Assembly (NCBI GenBank): GCA_963804245.1
Contig: CAWDPQ010000005.1
Location: 60,610 to 124,609, forward strand
Source of the DNA: CAWDPQ01 sp963804245
GTDB taxonomy: Bacteria > Acidobacteriota > Vicinamibacteria > Vicinamibacterales > 2-12-FULL-66-21
Direction: 5' to 3'
Length of the DNA stretch: 64,000 bases
Made by a program: the position numbers and the translations under genes. Below the pieces are notes generated by a model, which saw nothing but the letters and a program-made list of their open reading frames with translations, was not told the DNA's origin and did not search any database. Positions 29,756 through 39,402 of this stretch are shown piece after piece; position 1 is the first letter of the stretch; each line of letters begins with the position of its first letter.

Positions 29756-31087
29756 CTAGAAAAAGAGCTCGGCGTTCCGATTCCGCGCGATTTTCCTGTC
29801 CAGCCTGGCGAGACGGTGGCGCAGACCGTCTGCGCGCGCGGGAGGCGGTGGATCCTCATGAAGCGCGAACAGCGCGAGCTCTCTCGCCGCACGTAGATCA
29901 CGCTCGCGGTGTTCGTGATGAATGGCGAGCGCTTCCGCAGCAAACTGGCGCAGCTGCGACATCCCCCTCTTGCGCCGGGCCGCAGCCGGTTCAGTCAACG
30001 CCACGATGTCCCGCCATGCGCAGGCAGCCGCGGCAAACCGGCGATCACGCCGGTAGCGCAAGCCAAGCCGGTATAGGGCCTCTCCCCGCACATCGACAGA
30101 CGACGAGTCGGCCGCCCGGCGATAGCACGCTTCGGCGCGATCGAAAACGAGCGCCCGTTCGAGCACGCGGCCGAGCGCAAGCGCCTCGGTCTCATCCCGG
30201 CATGCCTCATTGCCGGCGCGTGCCAGGCGCAGCGCGTGTCCCGTAACCGCAGCCAACGACACCAGATCGAGCCGATTGTGTTCGAGCACCGGTTCGAGCG
30301 GACGCGGGTCGCCGGTGCGAAGGAACTGGAAATAGCGCGCCGGGATCTCGAATCCGGGAACGTCGCCGATCCGCCGGAATCCCAAGACTTCCTTCTCGAG
30401 CGTCGTCAGACGGCAGCCGGCAGCAACGTCAGCGTCGCCGAAGTTGCGAGAGCTCCAGAGTCGCCTCGCTGGATGCAGCATGTCGAAGTGCGGAACGTCC
30501 TGGCTGAAGTCCGGCATCGGCAGACGGTGGAAGGACCACCGCGTTTCCATCACCGGCACGTCGAACGTCTTGCCGTTATACGTGACGATCAGATCCGTGC
30601 CGCCGAAGAACTCGGTCAATGCAGAAAGCAGCGCGCGTTCGGATGCGTAACTCGTGAGCAGGAACTGCCGCACTTGAAACGCACCTACATCGAAGTAACC
30701 GCAGCCCACCAGGAAGGCAACGGTTCCCGCTCCCCCACTCAGTCCCGTCGTTTCCAGATCGATGAACACGGTGCGCGGTGCCGGCGAACAATCGGCTGAG
30801 GCTTCCGGAGCGCGAAACGACAGCTTCGGATCCAAGAGCTGCAAGCCATTGCAGTCATCCAGATCGCAGTTGCCGATCTGCACGTCGCCATGCCAGCGGC
30901 TGGATTCGTAACGGCGATCGATGGCAAGACAGTTTCCAAAGCTCGTCGTCAGCGGGCGGCCGCCCAGAATCTCAGCTACTCGATCGAGATCGACTGGTGC
31001 TTCGGACCTTCCCGTGTCCGGCTCGTATGTGAGCTCCCGCTTCGGCGTGGATCGCACGATGGCGCGGAGCTTTGACGAGAGATCCAC
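29756..31087 (-). CDS. yprB: YprB-like RNase H-fold nuclease
   Basis: A 443-residue protein. The ribonuclease H-like/3'-5' exonuclease domain (YprB family) has catalytic acidic residues in FIDLETTGLSGGAGT, IVTYNGKTFDVPV and the C-terminal HNRLDLVSLAAV. The last ~150 residues form TPR-like helices. The start is GTG 31087, which shares one base with the TAG stop of the helicase gene. In Bacillus subtilis yprA (helicase) and yprB are also adjacent, which supports joint DNA or RNA processing. The substrate is unknown. Confidence 0.87.
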   Translation of the reverse strand: MDLSSKLRAIVRSTPKRELTYEPDTGRSEAPVDLDRVAEILGGRPLTTSFGNCLAIDRRYESSRWHGDVQIGNCDLDDCNGLQLLDPKLSFRAPEASADCSPAPRTVFIDLETTGLSGGAGTVAFLVGCGYFDVGAFQVRQFLLTSYASERALLSALTEFFGGTDLIVTYNGKTFDVPVMETRWSFHRLPMPDFSQDVPHFDMLHPARRLWSSRNFGDADVAAGCRLTTLEKEVLGFRRIGDVPGFEIPARYFQFLRTGDPRPLEPVLEHNRLDLVSLAAVTGHALRLARAGNEACRDETEALALGRVLERALVFDRAEACYRRAADSSSVDVRGEALYRLGLRYRRDRRFAAAACAWRDIVALTEPAAARRKRGMSQLRQFAAEALAIHHEHRERDLRAARELALFALHEDPPPPARADGLRHRLARLDRKIARNRNAELFF

Positions 31088-33592
31088 TAAAAGGCCTCCA
31101 GCGGAGCGTCCGTCGCGGTCGTCAGCAGGCCGTCCAGAATGCGCGACGCCACCTGCTTGGCGTGCGGACCTGTGTGCCCCTCAGGACCCACGCACGACGG
31201 ACAGCCGGAATCGCAGGGACAGCCGGCAATCAGGTCGCGCGTTCGCTCCAGCAGCAGACCGTGCATCTCGAACAACGGGCGGCTGAAGCCAATGCCGCCC
31301 GGATAGTTGTCGTAGATGAAGATGTTCGGCTGCATCGCGAGCGGTTCAGGGACGCCACCACCCAGTCCACCCGTGCGCGTCGAACGATCCAGGCTTCCGC
31401 CATCAACCGAGAGGCCGATGTCGTGCCCATCGCACATCAGCAGCAACTGGGCCACGTGTCGCATCGCAAATGCCAGACCGACGACGCCGTCGCGCTTGTC
31501 GTCCGCGGCAAATGGCAGGCTCGCCATCACGCTGGTGGGGATGGTGAGCCAGTACGACGACGTGTGCATCTGTTGCTCGGGCAGATCGAGCTCGCCCGAG
31601 CCGACGTTTTCGTTCGTATAGAACTTGATCTTCTTGAAGCCAACTACGCGGGACACGACGTGGACCTCGCCGTGAGAGCGGGCGGGCGAGGACCGAGTCG
31701 TGGCTTTCCGGAGCTCGGGACTCGAGGCTCGCGGCTCGTTCACGGATGGCTAGTGGCGATGATGCGCTCTCGGAGGCGCCTTCACTTTCAAACGTGTCCA
31801 GGATCGTGACCTTCGTGTAGGTGATCGCATTCGTGTAGTAGTCGCATTCGACCGAACGGACGTACGCTTTGCGACCATCGAAGTCGAAACGCTCAACCTG
31901 GAACAGCTGCCCCTCGACGATGTAAATCGCTTTCTCGTGTAAGGTGGCTGGACCACTTGTGAAGTCCGTCTCGCCGATGACGCGCTCACCACGCGTGACG
32001 TCCACCACGATGAAGTTATCGGATGAAACGGAGCGCAGACTGACAGCATCGGCTGGATACGACTCGCTCGTCCAGTTCCATTGACCGTCCGCGTGGTGGA
32101 CGAAGCCCTCCTCGCCGAGCACCGCGAGCACTTCCTGCACCGATTCCTTCCCGAACGATTCGTCGTCCGAAAACGGCAGCTCGAACGCCGCGCACTTCAC
32201 GTGGTCGAGCAGAATGTGCAGGTTGTCTGGATTGATCAGCGCATGCTCCGGCGTCGCGCCGAAAAAATACTCGGGATTGCGGACGATGAACTGGTCGATG
32301 GGTGCACTCGAGGCGACGAGCACCGCCGCCGACCGCGTGGTCCGGCGACCCGCGCGTCCGGCCCGCTGCCACGTTGCGGCGATGGTCCCCGGATAACCCG
32401 CCATGACCGATACATCCAGAGCCCCGATGTCGATCCCGAGCTCGAGTGCGTTGGTTGACACCACGGCACGCACCTGACCCTCGCGCAGGCCGCGTTCGAT
32501 CTCGCGACGGCGGTTGGGCAGATATCCGCCGCGGTAGCCGCGAATCACGTCCGCCGCCCCGGGCGGGCCCTGGAACGCGTCCTTCAAATAGGTGGTGAGG
32601 ATCTCGACGGCCAGCCGGCTCTGGGCGAAAAGAATCAGCTGCAGGTTGTGTTTGAGGAACTCGAGCGCCACCCTGCGCGCTTCGGAAAGATACGAACGCC
32701 TGATTCCGAGCTGCGCATTCACGACCGGCGGATTCACGAACAGGAAGAACTTCTCGCCGCGTGGCGCGCCACTCCGCTCGACGAGCTCGAAAGGGCGCCC
32801 CGTGAGGTTCTCGGCAAGGTCGCGCGGGTTGGCAATCGTCGCGGAAGAACAGACGAAGATCGGATCCGATCCGTAGTGCCGGCAGACGCGATGAAGGCGA
32901 CGCAGGATGTTCGACAGATGGCTGCCGAACACGCCGCGATACGCATGGAGCTCGTCGATGACGACGAACTTCAGATTCTCGAACAGCTTCGCCCAGCGCG
33001 GATGGTGCGGCAGGATCCCCGAATGCACCATGTCCGGGTTGCTGAGCACGACGTGCGCCTTGCCCCGAATCGCGCGCCGGGCATCCGCCGGCGTGTCGCC
33101 ATCGTAGGTGAAAACGCCGATTTCCGTGTCCGTTCCTCTCGTCACGAGCTCCGAGAGGACGTGCAGCTCCGCGAGCTGGTCCTGGGCGAGGGCCTTCGTC
33201 GGAAAGAGATACAGCGCCCTCGTCGATGGGTCCTGCAGGATCGCGTTGAGGACCGGGCCGTTGTAGCAGAGCGTTTTGCCGGAAGCAGTCGGCGTAATCG
33301 TGACGACGTTGCGGCGCGCCAGGATGTGGGCAAAGGCCTCGGCCTGGTGGGTATAGAGCTGTTCGATTCCGCGCGCCGCCAGTGCCGCTCGCAGCCGTTC
33401 GTCGGTACCTTCGGGATAAGGTGCGAATGAGGCCACGACCGCTGGCAGCCTGCGGGCAGCCGTGACGATGGGATCGGCGATGGCTCCGAGCGGGGCGGGA
33501 GAGGTACTCAGCTCCTCGAGAGCCTGGCCGAGGAGGCGATCCTTGTCCCCCGCGAGTACCGGGAACGTGCCGGACAGAGAACGGCGTGCCAT
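31087..33592 (-). pseudogene. yprA: YprA/MrfA-like DEAD/DEAH helicase with DUF1998, split by a repeat element
   Basis: A superfamily 2 helicase. It has motif I TPTASGKTLCYNGP, motif Ia PTKALAQDQ, DELH (VIDELHAYRGVFG), SSATIANP, and motif VI QRAGRAGRR. The C-terminal DUF1998 cysteine cluster lies near GCPCDSGCPSCVGPEG. The frame is good to YTKVTILDTFESEG and resumes at HGEVHVVSRVVGFKKIKF in another frame. The ~110 bp between (31672-31785) is low-complexity CTCGGGA-type DNA absent from this position in the family. I start at MARRSLSGTF (33592). MrfA-type helicases repair mitomycin lesions in Bacillus; that role is only inferred. Confidence 0.87.
31672..31785. repeat. REP-like insertion in the helicase gene
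   Basis: GAGCTCGGGACTCGAGGCTCGCGGCTCG faces GCGGGCGAGGACCGAGTCG in inverted orientation. It separates two well-conserved halves of the helicase and changes the frame. The unit type matches the element in engB. Confidence 0.65.
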
Positions 33593-33725
33593 AGGAAACC
33601 GTTGCGCTAGCAGCAATTAGCGCCGAAGCGAGGCGGCGCCGGGCGTTGATGGTAGCAGGGCTTGGGTTGGCGATCAAGAAGCGAAAGAGGGGTCTCGCAG
33701 CTCTTCAGGCGTAAAGGAGTTCAAT

Positions 33726-34397
33726 TTGACGCCAGTTTTCGTCACCGGCGGGACCGGCTACCTGGGCCGGCCGCTGATCGCGCGGCTGTTGGAGCGCGGC
33801 CTTGCCGTGCACGCGCTGGCACGGCCCGGAGCCGAAGCGAAACTGCCGCCGCGCGCCGTAACCGTCGTGGGGAACGCGCTCGACGACGCGACGTTCGCTT
33901 CGTCGATCCCGGCCGGTGCGACGCTGGTGCACCTGGTCGGCACGCCGCATCCGAGCCCGGCGAAAGCCGCGGAGTTCCGCCGCGTCGATCTCGTCTCGAT
34001 TCAGGCATCCACACGCGCCGCCAGCAAAGCGGGCGTCGCGCACTTCGTCTACGTGAGCGTGGCCCACCCTGCGCCGATCATGCACGCGTACATCGCGGTT
34101 CGCCGTGAAGGCGAAGCGCTGGTTGCGGCAACCGGGATTCGCGCCACGATTCTCCGTCCATGGTACGTTTTGGGCCCCGGTCATCGCTGGCCATACGCGC
34201 TCGTTCCCATCTACGCGATCCTGCGGCGGCTGCCGGCCACACGCGAGGCAGCGGACCGTCTTGGCCTCGTCACCCATCGAGCGATGGTTGGCGCGCTCGT
34301 CCATGCCGTTGAAAATCCGCCGGCGCAGGATGTGCGGGTGCTCGACCCGCCGGCGATTAGTCGACTGGAGCGGCAGGTGGCGACGGCGCGGCGATGA
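33726..34397 (+). CDS. NAD(P)-binding epimerase-like (atypical SDR) protein
   Basis: A 223-residue Rossmann-fold protein that starts at TTG 33726 behind AAAGGAG (spacing 7). The nucleotide-binding motif VFVTGGTGYLGRPL is at the extreme N-terminus, as in NmrA/atypical SDR proteins. FVYVSVAHP and RPWYVLGPG follow the usual order. The active-site YxxxK is not obvious (HAYIAVRREGEAL is the closest), so it may be a non-catalytic or unusual member. Its 3' end overlaps the converging symporter gene by 41 bp. Confidence 0.82.
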   Translation: MTPVFVTGGTGYLGRPLIARLLERGLAVHALARPGAEAKLPPRAVTVVGNALDDATFASSIPAGATLVHLVGTPHPSPAKAAEFRRVDLVSIQASTRAASKAGVAHFVYVSVAHPAPIMHAYIAVRREGEALVAATGIRATILRPWYVLGPGHRWPYALVPIYAILRRLPATREAADRLGLVTHRAMVGALVHAVENPPAQDVRVLDPPAISRLERQVATARR

Positions 34398-35694
34398 GAC
34401 GTTCGCGGGCAACCCTGGCGGCGATCCCACTCAGCGCGAGCACACCAATCAGGTTTGGAAAAATCTGCAGCGCGTTCATCAGATCGCCCCACGCCCACAC
34501 CAGATTGACCTTCGCGACGGCACCAAATGGAATCAGCAGGCAATAGATCCAGCGGTACGGCATGACGACGCGGCGGCCGAGCCAGTATTCGAGGAACTGC
34601 TCGCCGTAAAAAGCCCAGCCAATCAGCGTGGTGTAGCCGAACAAGAAGACGCAGAACGCGACGATGTAGCCGCCGACGCCCGGCATTGCGGCATCGAAGG
34701 CCAGGGCAACAGCGGCGGTGCTCGTCTGGCCGGAACGCCACGCGCCGGTGAGCAGGACGCTGAGGGCGGTGAGCGTGCACGTGCCGAACGAAACGATGAA
34801 CACTTCCATGACCGCATTCAGCCCCTGCTGCACCGGCGTATTGCTGCGCGCCGTGCCATACGCGACCGCTGCCGTCCCGTACCCGGCTTCGTTCGCATAC
34901 AGTCCCCGCGCCAGGCCGTATCGCATGGCGGCAAACATTCCGAAGCCCAGCGCCGACTGTCTCGTGAAGGCCTCGTGAAAAACCATGCCGAGCACTTCGG
35001 GGATGCGGGAGGCTGAGCTGACAATCACGACGAGTGCTCCGGCGAGGAACAGACCAACCTTGAGCGGCGTCAGCTTCGCCGCGGCGCGCCCGATCGATTG
35101 AATGCCTCCGATGATGACGAGCCAGGTCAAGACGGCGACGATGACCCCGGACACCCAGAGTGGGACACCCACCTGCGTATTCATCACGAGGGCGATCGAG
35201 TTCGTCTGCGTGAACGGCGTGGTCGTCAGGGCGGCAATCCCGGCGACAACCGCATAGGTCATGGCGAGCGCCGGCGATCGCAGCCCATCGCGCAGATAGA
35301 ACATCGGTCCGGACTGCACGTGATCACCACGCACCTGCCGGAACGTGAGCCCGAGGACGGCTTCCGTGAACTTGATCGCGGTTGCGAGCAACCCGTAGGC
35401 CCAGATCCAGAACAGCGTGCCGGGACCTCCGGACACGATGCCGACCGCCACGCCGGCGATGTTTCCGGTGCCAATCGTCGCGGCGAGCGCCGTCATGAAT
35501 GCCTGGAAGGGTGTCAGCGCCCCCTTCGCCGCTCCCGCGGAGCCACCGAGGAACGCGCGGACGGCATCGCCAAAGCGACGGATCTGCACCGCTCCCAATC
35601 GCACCGTAAGGAACAGGCCGGTGCCGAACAGGACGATGACGAGAACGGGAACGAACAGGACGTCAGCGGTGGATTGGATCAGGTTGGCGAGCAA
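34357..35694 (-). CDS. Sodium:alanine symporter (AgcS/AlsT) family
   Basis: A 445-residue inner-membrane transporter with about eleven hydrophobic helices. Family signatures are AATIGTGNIAGVAVG (residues ~72-86), GGPGTLFWIW, and FGYTTLIGWAFYGEQ near the C-terminus. It imports Ala or Gly with Na+ in characterised members. It is transcribed toward the epimerase-like gene, with a small overlap of 3' ends. Confidence 0.93.
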   Translation of the reverse strand: MLANLIQSTADVLFVPVLVIVLFGTGLFLTVRLGAVQIRRFGDAVRAFLGGSAGAAKGALTPFQAFMTALAATIGTGNIAGVAVGIVSGGPGTLFWIWAYGLLATAIKFTEAVLGLTFRQVRGDHVQSGPMFYLRDGLRSPALAMTYAVVAGIAALTTTPFTQTNSIALVMNTQVGVPLWVSGVIVAVLTWLVIIGGIQSIGRAAAKLTPLKVGLFLAGALVVIVSSASRIPEVLGMVFHEAFTRQSALGFGMFAAMRYGLARGLYANEAGYGTAAVAYGTARSNTPVQQGLNAVMEVFIVSFGTCTLTALSVLLTGAWRSGQTSTAAVALAFDAAMPGVGGYIVAFCVFLFGYTTLIGWAFYGEQFLEYWLGRRVVMPYRWIYCLLIPFGAVAKVNLVWAWGDLMNALQIFPNLIGVLALSGIAARVARERLIAAPSPPAAPVD

Positions 35695-35733
35695 CCACTA
35701 CACTCCTGTTCGCAACGAGCCACGAGCTACCCG

Positions 35734-35753
35734 CCTCCGCTAAAGCTACGGCG
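35734..35753. repeat. REP-like unit CCTCCGCTAAAGCTACGGCG
   Basis: A one-mismatch copy of the 24722-24741 unit, in the gap between two minus-strand genes, followed by a CGAGCCACGAGC low-complexity stretch. Confidence 0.7.
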
Positions 35754-35775
35754 CGGCAGGCCGAGCCACGAGCAA

Positions 35776-36555
35776 TTAGATATTCGAGCGTGACTGCCCG
35801 CCATCGACGACGATCGACGCACCGCTGACCCAGCTGGCGCGCGGCGATGCGAGGAACGTGACGACCGCACCGATCTCGTCGGGGCGACCGAAGCGACCAA
35901 ACGGCAGCTCGCGCTTGACGAACTCGGCAATCCCCTCGGGATCGGCCTGCTGCCGGCGGTGCCACGATCCCCCAGGAAAGAGAATGGAGCCGGGCGCCAA
36001 ACTGTTGACGCGAATGTTCAAAGGGGCGAGCTGTTGTGCGAGGGATTTGGCCAGACTGATCTCGGCGGCTTTGACGGCATTGTAGGTCATGCGACCGCCG
36101 GCCTCCCGACCGTAAATCGAGGCGATCATGATGATGGCGCCGCCGCCAGCCTCGCGCATGTGCGGCACGGCCGCCCGCGACGCGCGAATCGCCGGGAAGA
36201 GCGTCAGGTCGAAAGCGGCCTGCCACTCAGCGTCCGTCGTATCGAGGAGGCCGGCCCCGCCGGCGAGACCGACATTGTTGACGAGCACATCGAGCCGGCC
36301 GAAGGTCTCCACCGTGCGCGCGACGACCAGGTCCACTCCCGCTTGCGTCGACACGTCCGCCTGCACCGCGAGCACCATGTTCGGCCGCCGGGCAGCCGCT
36401 TCGACTTCGATCGCCGCTTCCGCCAGCCGCTCCGGTCCCCGGGCGCAGATGCAGACGCGACAGCCTTCCGCCACCAGCGCGCGCGCGCTGGCCAGGCCGA
36501 GGCCGCGGCTGGAGCCGGTCACGATGGCTGCTTTGTCGGTGAGGGAGAGGTCCAT
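35776..36555 (-). CDS. SDR-family oxidoreductase
   Basis: A 259-residue classical short-chain dehydrogenase/reductase. It has the cofactor motif TGSSRGLG (residues 13-20), NNVG (93-96), and the catalytic Ser146, Tyr158 and Lys162 (IASIYGREAGGRMTYNAVK). The tail ASWVSGASIVVDGGQS is typical of FabG-like enzymes. An Asp/Arg-independent preference for NADPH is suggested by CARGPER after beta-2. The substrate is unknown. Confidence 0.93.
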   Translation of the reverse strand: MDLSLTDKAAIVTGSSRGLGLASARALVAEGCRVCICARGPERLAEAAIEVEAAARRPNMVLAVQADVSTQAGVDLVVARTVETFGRLDVLVNNVGLAGGAGLLDTTDAEWQAAFDLTLFPAIRASRAAVPHMREAGGGAIIMIASIYGREAGGRMTYNAVKAAEISLAKSLAQQLAPLNIRVNSLAPGSILFPGGSWHRRQQADPEGIAEFVKRELPFGRFGRPDEIGAVVTFLASPRASWVSGASIVVDGGQSRSNI

Positions 36556-36698
36556 GCGAGTCGTTGGTCGCTAGTCGTTAGTCGTCAGTCGTTAGTCGTC
36601 AGTCGTTAGTCGTCAGTCGTTAGTCGTCAGTCGTCGCTGGTCGCCGTAGGCTCGACTTAGCCGGCCGCGCCGGAGCGCGGAAGCGCGAACGGTCGTAA
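36556..36698. repeat. Tandem 14-bp repeat GTCGTTAGTCGTCA
   Basis: Four to five head-to-tail copies of GTCGTTAGTCGTCA (about 36558-36633) lie directly upstream of the SDR gene. The rest of the gap carries no gene. The SDR promoter must lie within or beyond this array. Confidence 0.85.
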
Positions 36699-37535
36699 TC
36701 AGTCAATCCGTCCCCCGGTGAGGTCGTTCAAGCGCCAGTCGAACGCGTGATACGTCACGCGGAACTCGTTTTGCGTGACGAACTCGCGCTCGAGCGGCAG
36801 AAGGTGCGGCGTGACGAAGGCGACGATCGCCCGCTCGATCGGCGATCGCTCGGCAAACGTGCCGGTAGCGCCCTTGTCATACACGCTGATGAATTCGGTG
36901 TCGTGCCAGCTGAAGATGGGTGTCACCGTCATCGTGTTCGCCGACCGATCGATGTTCAGCATGCGGCGCTGCGTGACGAACTCGGACTGAACGGCGTCCA
37001 GCTGGGCCGAGAGCCGGGAGCCCGTAAATGCTTCGCTGCGCAGACGGCCGCTGCCGACCGCACCACGTCCGAGCGCCAGATAGACCCGGGGGTCCTTGAA
37101 GCCGGGCAGGATTGTCTTCTCAATCTCGTCGAGCGTGACGGTTCGTCCGGCTGCCCGATGTGGCAACCGTTCGAAGGCCCCGGGAATCTGCCGGATGCTC
37201 GAGGAGGGATACCCCGCCGCCTTGCCATTGATGGGATACCGGTCGAGCACCGTCTGCAGCACGAAGGCGTTGTACGCGTTCAACCAGAACGCAACTTTCT
37301 GCTGCTGCGGCCATTCTTCGTAGGTCTTGGCCGGCACGTCGAGTGACGCCGCGTATCGATCGAGCTTGCCACGTTCGCCACGCAGGGCGCGATAGTAGAC
37401 GAGCCCGTCGCGCACCTGGATATCGAGAATCTGATCGAAGGGCAGATGGAGTGCGTCGACCGACTTGTCATCCTGCAGCCTGGGGCTGAACGGCAAGGTG
37501 CCCAGGGCGAGTACGGCTACGAAAAGGGTCCGCAT
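36699..37535 (-). CDS. DUF547 domain protein, exported
   Basis: About 278 residues from MRTLFVAVLALGTLPFS (signal peptide); the open frame extends upstream only through repeat DNA. DUF547 hallmarks are KVAFWLNAYNAFVLQTVLD, the loop ending in FKDPRVYLALGRGAVGSGRLR (here Gly-Ala where Cys is often seen), and a C-terminal TYHAFDWRLND. The family is widespread but functionally unassigned; a papain-like or hydrolase fold has been suggested. Confidence 0.87.
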   Translation of the reverse strand: MRTLFVAVLALGTLPFSPRLQDDKSVDALHLPFDQILDIQVRDGLVYYRALRGERGKLDRYAASLDVPAKTYEEWPQQQKVAFWLNAYNAFVLQTVLDRYPINGKAAGYPSSSIRQIPGAFERLPHRAAGRTVTLDEIEKTILPGFKDPRVYLALGRGAVGSGRLRSEAFTGSRLSAQLDAVQSEFVTQRRMLNIDRSANTMTVTPIFSWHDTEFISVYDKGATGTFAERSPIERAIVAFVTPHLLPLEREFVTQNEFRVTYHAFDWRLNDLTGGRID

Positions 37536-37547
37536 GGAGTACATCCT

Positions 37548-37612
37548 AACTCGGGGCTCGGGGGCTCGGGGGATCGGGAGCTCGGGGCTCGGGGCAGCTG
37601 CCAGCTGGCAGC
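37548..37612. repeat. GGGGCTCGGGAGCTCGGGG / CAGCTGCCAGCTGG tract
   Basis: Tandem CTCGGGG units followed by GCAGCTGCCAGCTGGCAGCT, which together form the gap between the hydrolase stop and the DUF547 start. Same unit families as at 0.68, 5.2 and 12.2 kb. Confidence 0.85.
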
Positions 37613-37616
37613 TCAA

Positions 37617-38420
37617 TCAAAGATTCGATCGAAGGAAGTTGCCGAGCGCTTCAGAAAAATCGTCCGGGACCTCCAGGCTCGACAGGTGTCCGGCGGCGGG
37701 CAGCACGACCAGCACGGCTCGTGGAATCGTCCGCTGCATGTCCTCGCTTTCGCTGATCGGGATGATGGCGTCCTCTTCGCTGGTGATCACCAGCGCCGGC
37801 ACGGCACTGCGCGCGAGGGTCGCCATGGAGTCGGGCCTGTCCTTTATCGCGTGAATTGCCGCGTCGATGCCTTCCGCCGTGTTGCTCTCGATCAGCCGAC
37901 GGACGAGCGGTTCGAGGTAGGGACGAGCGCGCTGTGACGTGACGCCGAGGAGTTTCGGCAGCATCTGATCGGCCACGGCCGGCGGGCCCTCTCGCCGCAC
38001 CAGCCCGGCCATCTGCTCGCGCGCGGCACGGGCGTCGGGCGTGTCCGCGCTGGCTTTCGTATTCGCCAGGATCATGGCCGTGAATCGATCGGGCGCCGTT
38101 CGATAGAGCTGCATCAGGACATAGCCGCCCATCGAGAGTCCGGCAATCACCGCGTTCTCGATTTCCAGCACGTCGAGGAAGGCGTTGATATCGTCGGCCA
38201 TGTCGGCAATGGACATGCGAGACGTCGGCAGGATGCCCCTGCCGAAACCGCGCAGGTCGGGAGCCAGGAAGCGCCAGCCGCGCGGGACGCGCTCCAGTTG
38301 CGGACGCCAGAGGTCGGCGTTGAGCGGAAATGCATGCAGCAGAACCAGCGGCCAGCCGGAACCCGCTTCCAAATACCGGTGTCGTCGACCGTTCAGCTCG
38401 ACGTAAGCTTCTCGCTCCAT
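37617..38420 (-). CDS. Alpha/beta-fold hydrolase
   Basis: A 267-residue hydrolase with the complete triad: Ser96 in the nucleophile elbow GLSMGG, Asp217 (SEEDAII) and His245 (PAAGHLSSLE). The HAFPLNADLW oxyanion region and APDLRGFGRG strand loop resemble BioH/PcaD-type esterases and lactonases. Cytoplasmic, no signal. The substrate cannot be named. The stop abuts a low-complexity tract. Confidence 0.92.
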   Translation of the reverse strand: MEREAYVELNGRRHRYLEAGSGWPLVLLHAFPLNADLWRPQLERVPRGWRFLAPDLRGFGRGILPTSRMSIADMADDINAFLDVLEIENAVIAGLSMGGYVLMQLYRTAPDRFTAMILANTKASADTPDARAAREQMAGLVRREGPPAVADQMLPKLLGVTSQRARPYLEPLVRRLIESNTAEGIDAAIHAIKDRPDSMATLARSAVPALVITSEEDAIIPISESEDMQRTIPRAVLVVLPAAGHLSSLEVPDDFSEALGNFLRSNL

Positions 38421-38652
38421 GCGCTGAATGATAAGCGCATCCCCTTCGCGCCGGTGATGAGCTGACGCGTTTCGCGGGACTACCTGCAGTTATCAGTGGT
38501 GACCGGTGGCACGGCGTCCGCGCGGTTTCCGGATCGACGCCGGAGGCCAGGAGAATTCAATCAATGGTGATACGAAGCCAGCTCCTGACCTCTCATCATC
38601 GCTTGCAAGAAACAAGATCTGACCCCCGGTTGTTTCGCAGATAATTTTCCGC
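38421..38652. other. Intergenic with one arm of a palindromic element
   Basis: No gene is seen. At 38604-38626 there is an exact copy of the 23-nt outer arm (TGCAAGAAACAAGATCTGACCCC) of the palindromic element at 45360-45447, here as a solo arm. Confidence 0.7.
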
Positions 38653-39402
38653 ATGCTGATGTCTTCTCCCCGCCGGTGGACCGCGCTCCTGAGTGCGCTC
38701 GCGGCGCTCATCGCCGCTCCCCCGCTCGCCGCGCAGACAGTCGACGAGGTGGTCGCCCGGCACGTCGACGCGCGCGGCGGGCACAGCCGACTGAAGGCGC
38801 TGCAGACCATCAAGATCACGCGCACCGTCGCGACGCCGTTCAGCAACGTGCGCGTCATCATCTATCGCAAGCGCCCGCAGCTGTTCCGCGTCGAGCAGGG
38901 ACCGACGGACTCCGGCGCACCACTCGTCCCCCGCGGCATCAACGCGGACGCGGCGTGGGACACCGTCCAGGGCAAGATCGTCACCCGATCCGAGGCGGAG
39001 GCCGCCGAAATCCGGGAGCTCGACGCGGACTTCGACGGACTCCTGGTCGACTGGAAAGAAAAGGGACACACCGTCACCCTCGACGGCAAGGAGACGTTGC
39101 CCTGGGGAGAGGCCTACAAGCTGCGCGTGAAGACCAGGAACGGAGCCGAACGCGTCATCTACCTGGACGCGAAGACGTACCTCGAACGACGGCAAACAGG
39201 CATCCTCAAACTTCCCGGCGGACGTCAGTTCAACGTCGTCATTGACTTCGACAACTACAAGGAGATCAACGGGGTGAAATTCCCGTTCGATATCACCGAA
39301 GACCGCACCGGCAAGGAACCCTCACTTTCGTACGTCACGTATACGGAAAAGATCGAGGCGAACGTGCCGATGGATGATGGGTTGTTCGCGGTGCCGAAAT
39401 AG
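38653..39402 (+). CDS. LolA-like outer-membrane lipoprotein-sorting family protein
   Basis: 249 residues with a signal peptide ending near PPLAAQ (residue ~28). The curved beta-sheet family related to LolA/LppX is suggested by VVARHVDARGGHSRLKALQTIK, the central strands, and the C-terminal motif INGVKFPFDITEDRTG. It is predicted to be periplasmic. In Acidobacteriota such proteins are often stand-alone; lipoprotein transport is an inference from fold. It converges on the VanZ gene with a 68-bp overlap. Confidence 0.8.
   Translation: MLMSSPRRWTALLSALAALIAAPPLAAQTVDEVVARHVDARGGHSRLKALQTIKITRTVATPFSNVRVIIYRKRPQLFRVEQGPTDSGAPLVPRGINADAAWDTVQGKIVTRSEAEAAEIRELDADFDGLLVDWKEKGHTVTLDGKETLPWGEAYKLRVKTRNGAERVIYLDAKTYLERRQTGILKLPGGRQFNVVIDFDNYKEINGVKFPFDITEDRTGKEPSLSYVTYTEKIEANVPMDDGLFAVPK

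Noticed and set aside
32016..33677. 553-codon minus-strand ORF overlapping the helicase
   Set aside because: A shifted frame of the helicase gene; it contains no motif, while the true frame has all the SF2 motifs.
36556..36633. Possible CRISPR array
   Set aside because: Units are 14 bp and directly adjacent, with no unique spacers and no cas genes; it is a simple tandem repeat.
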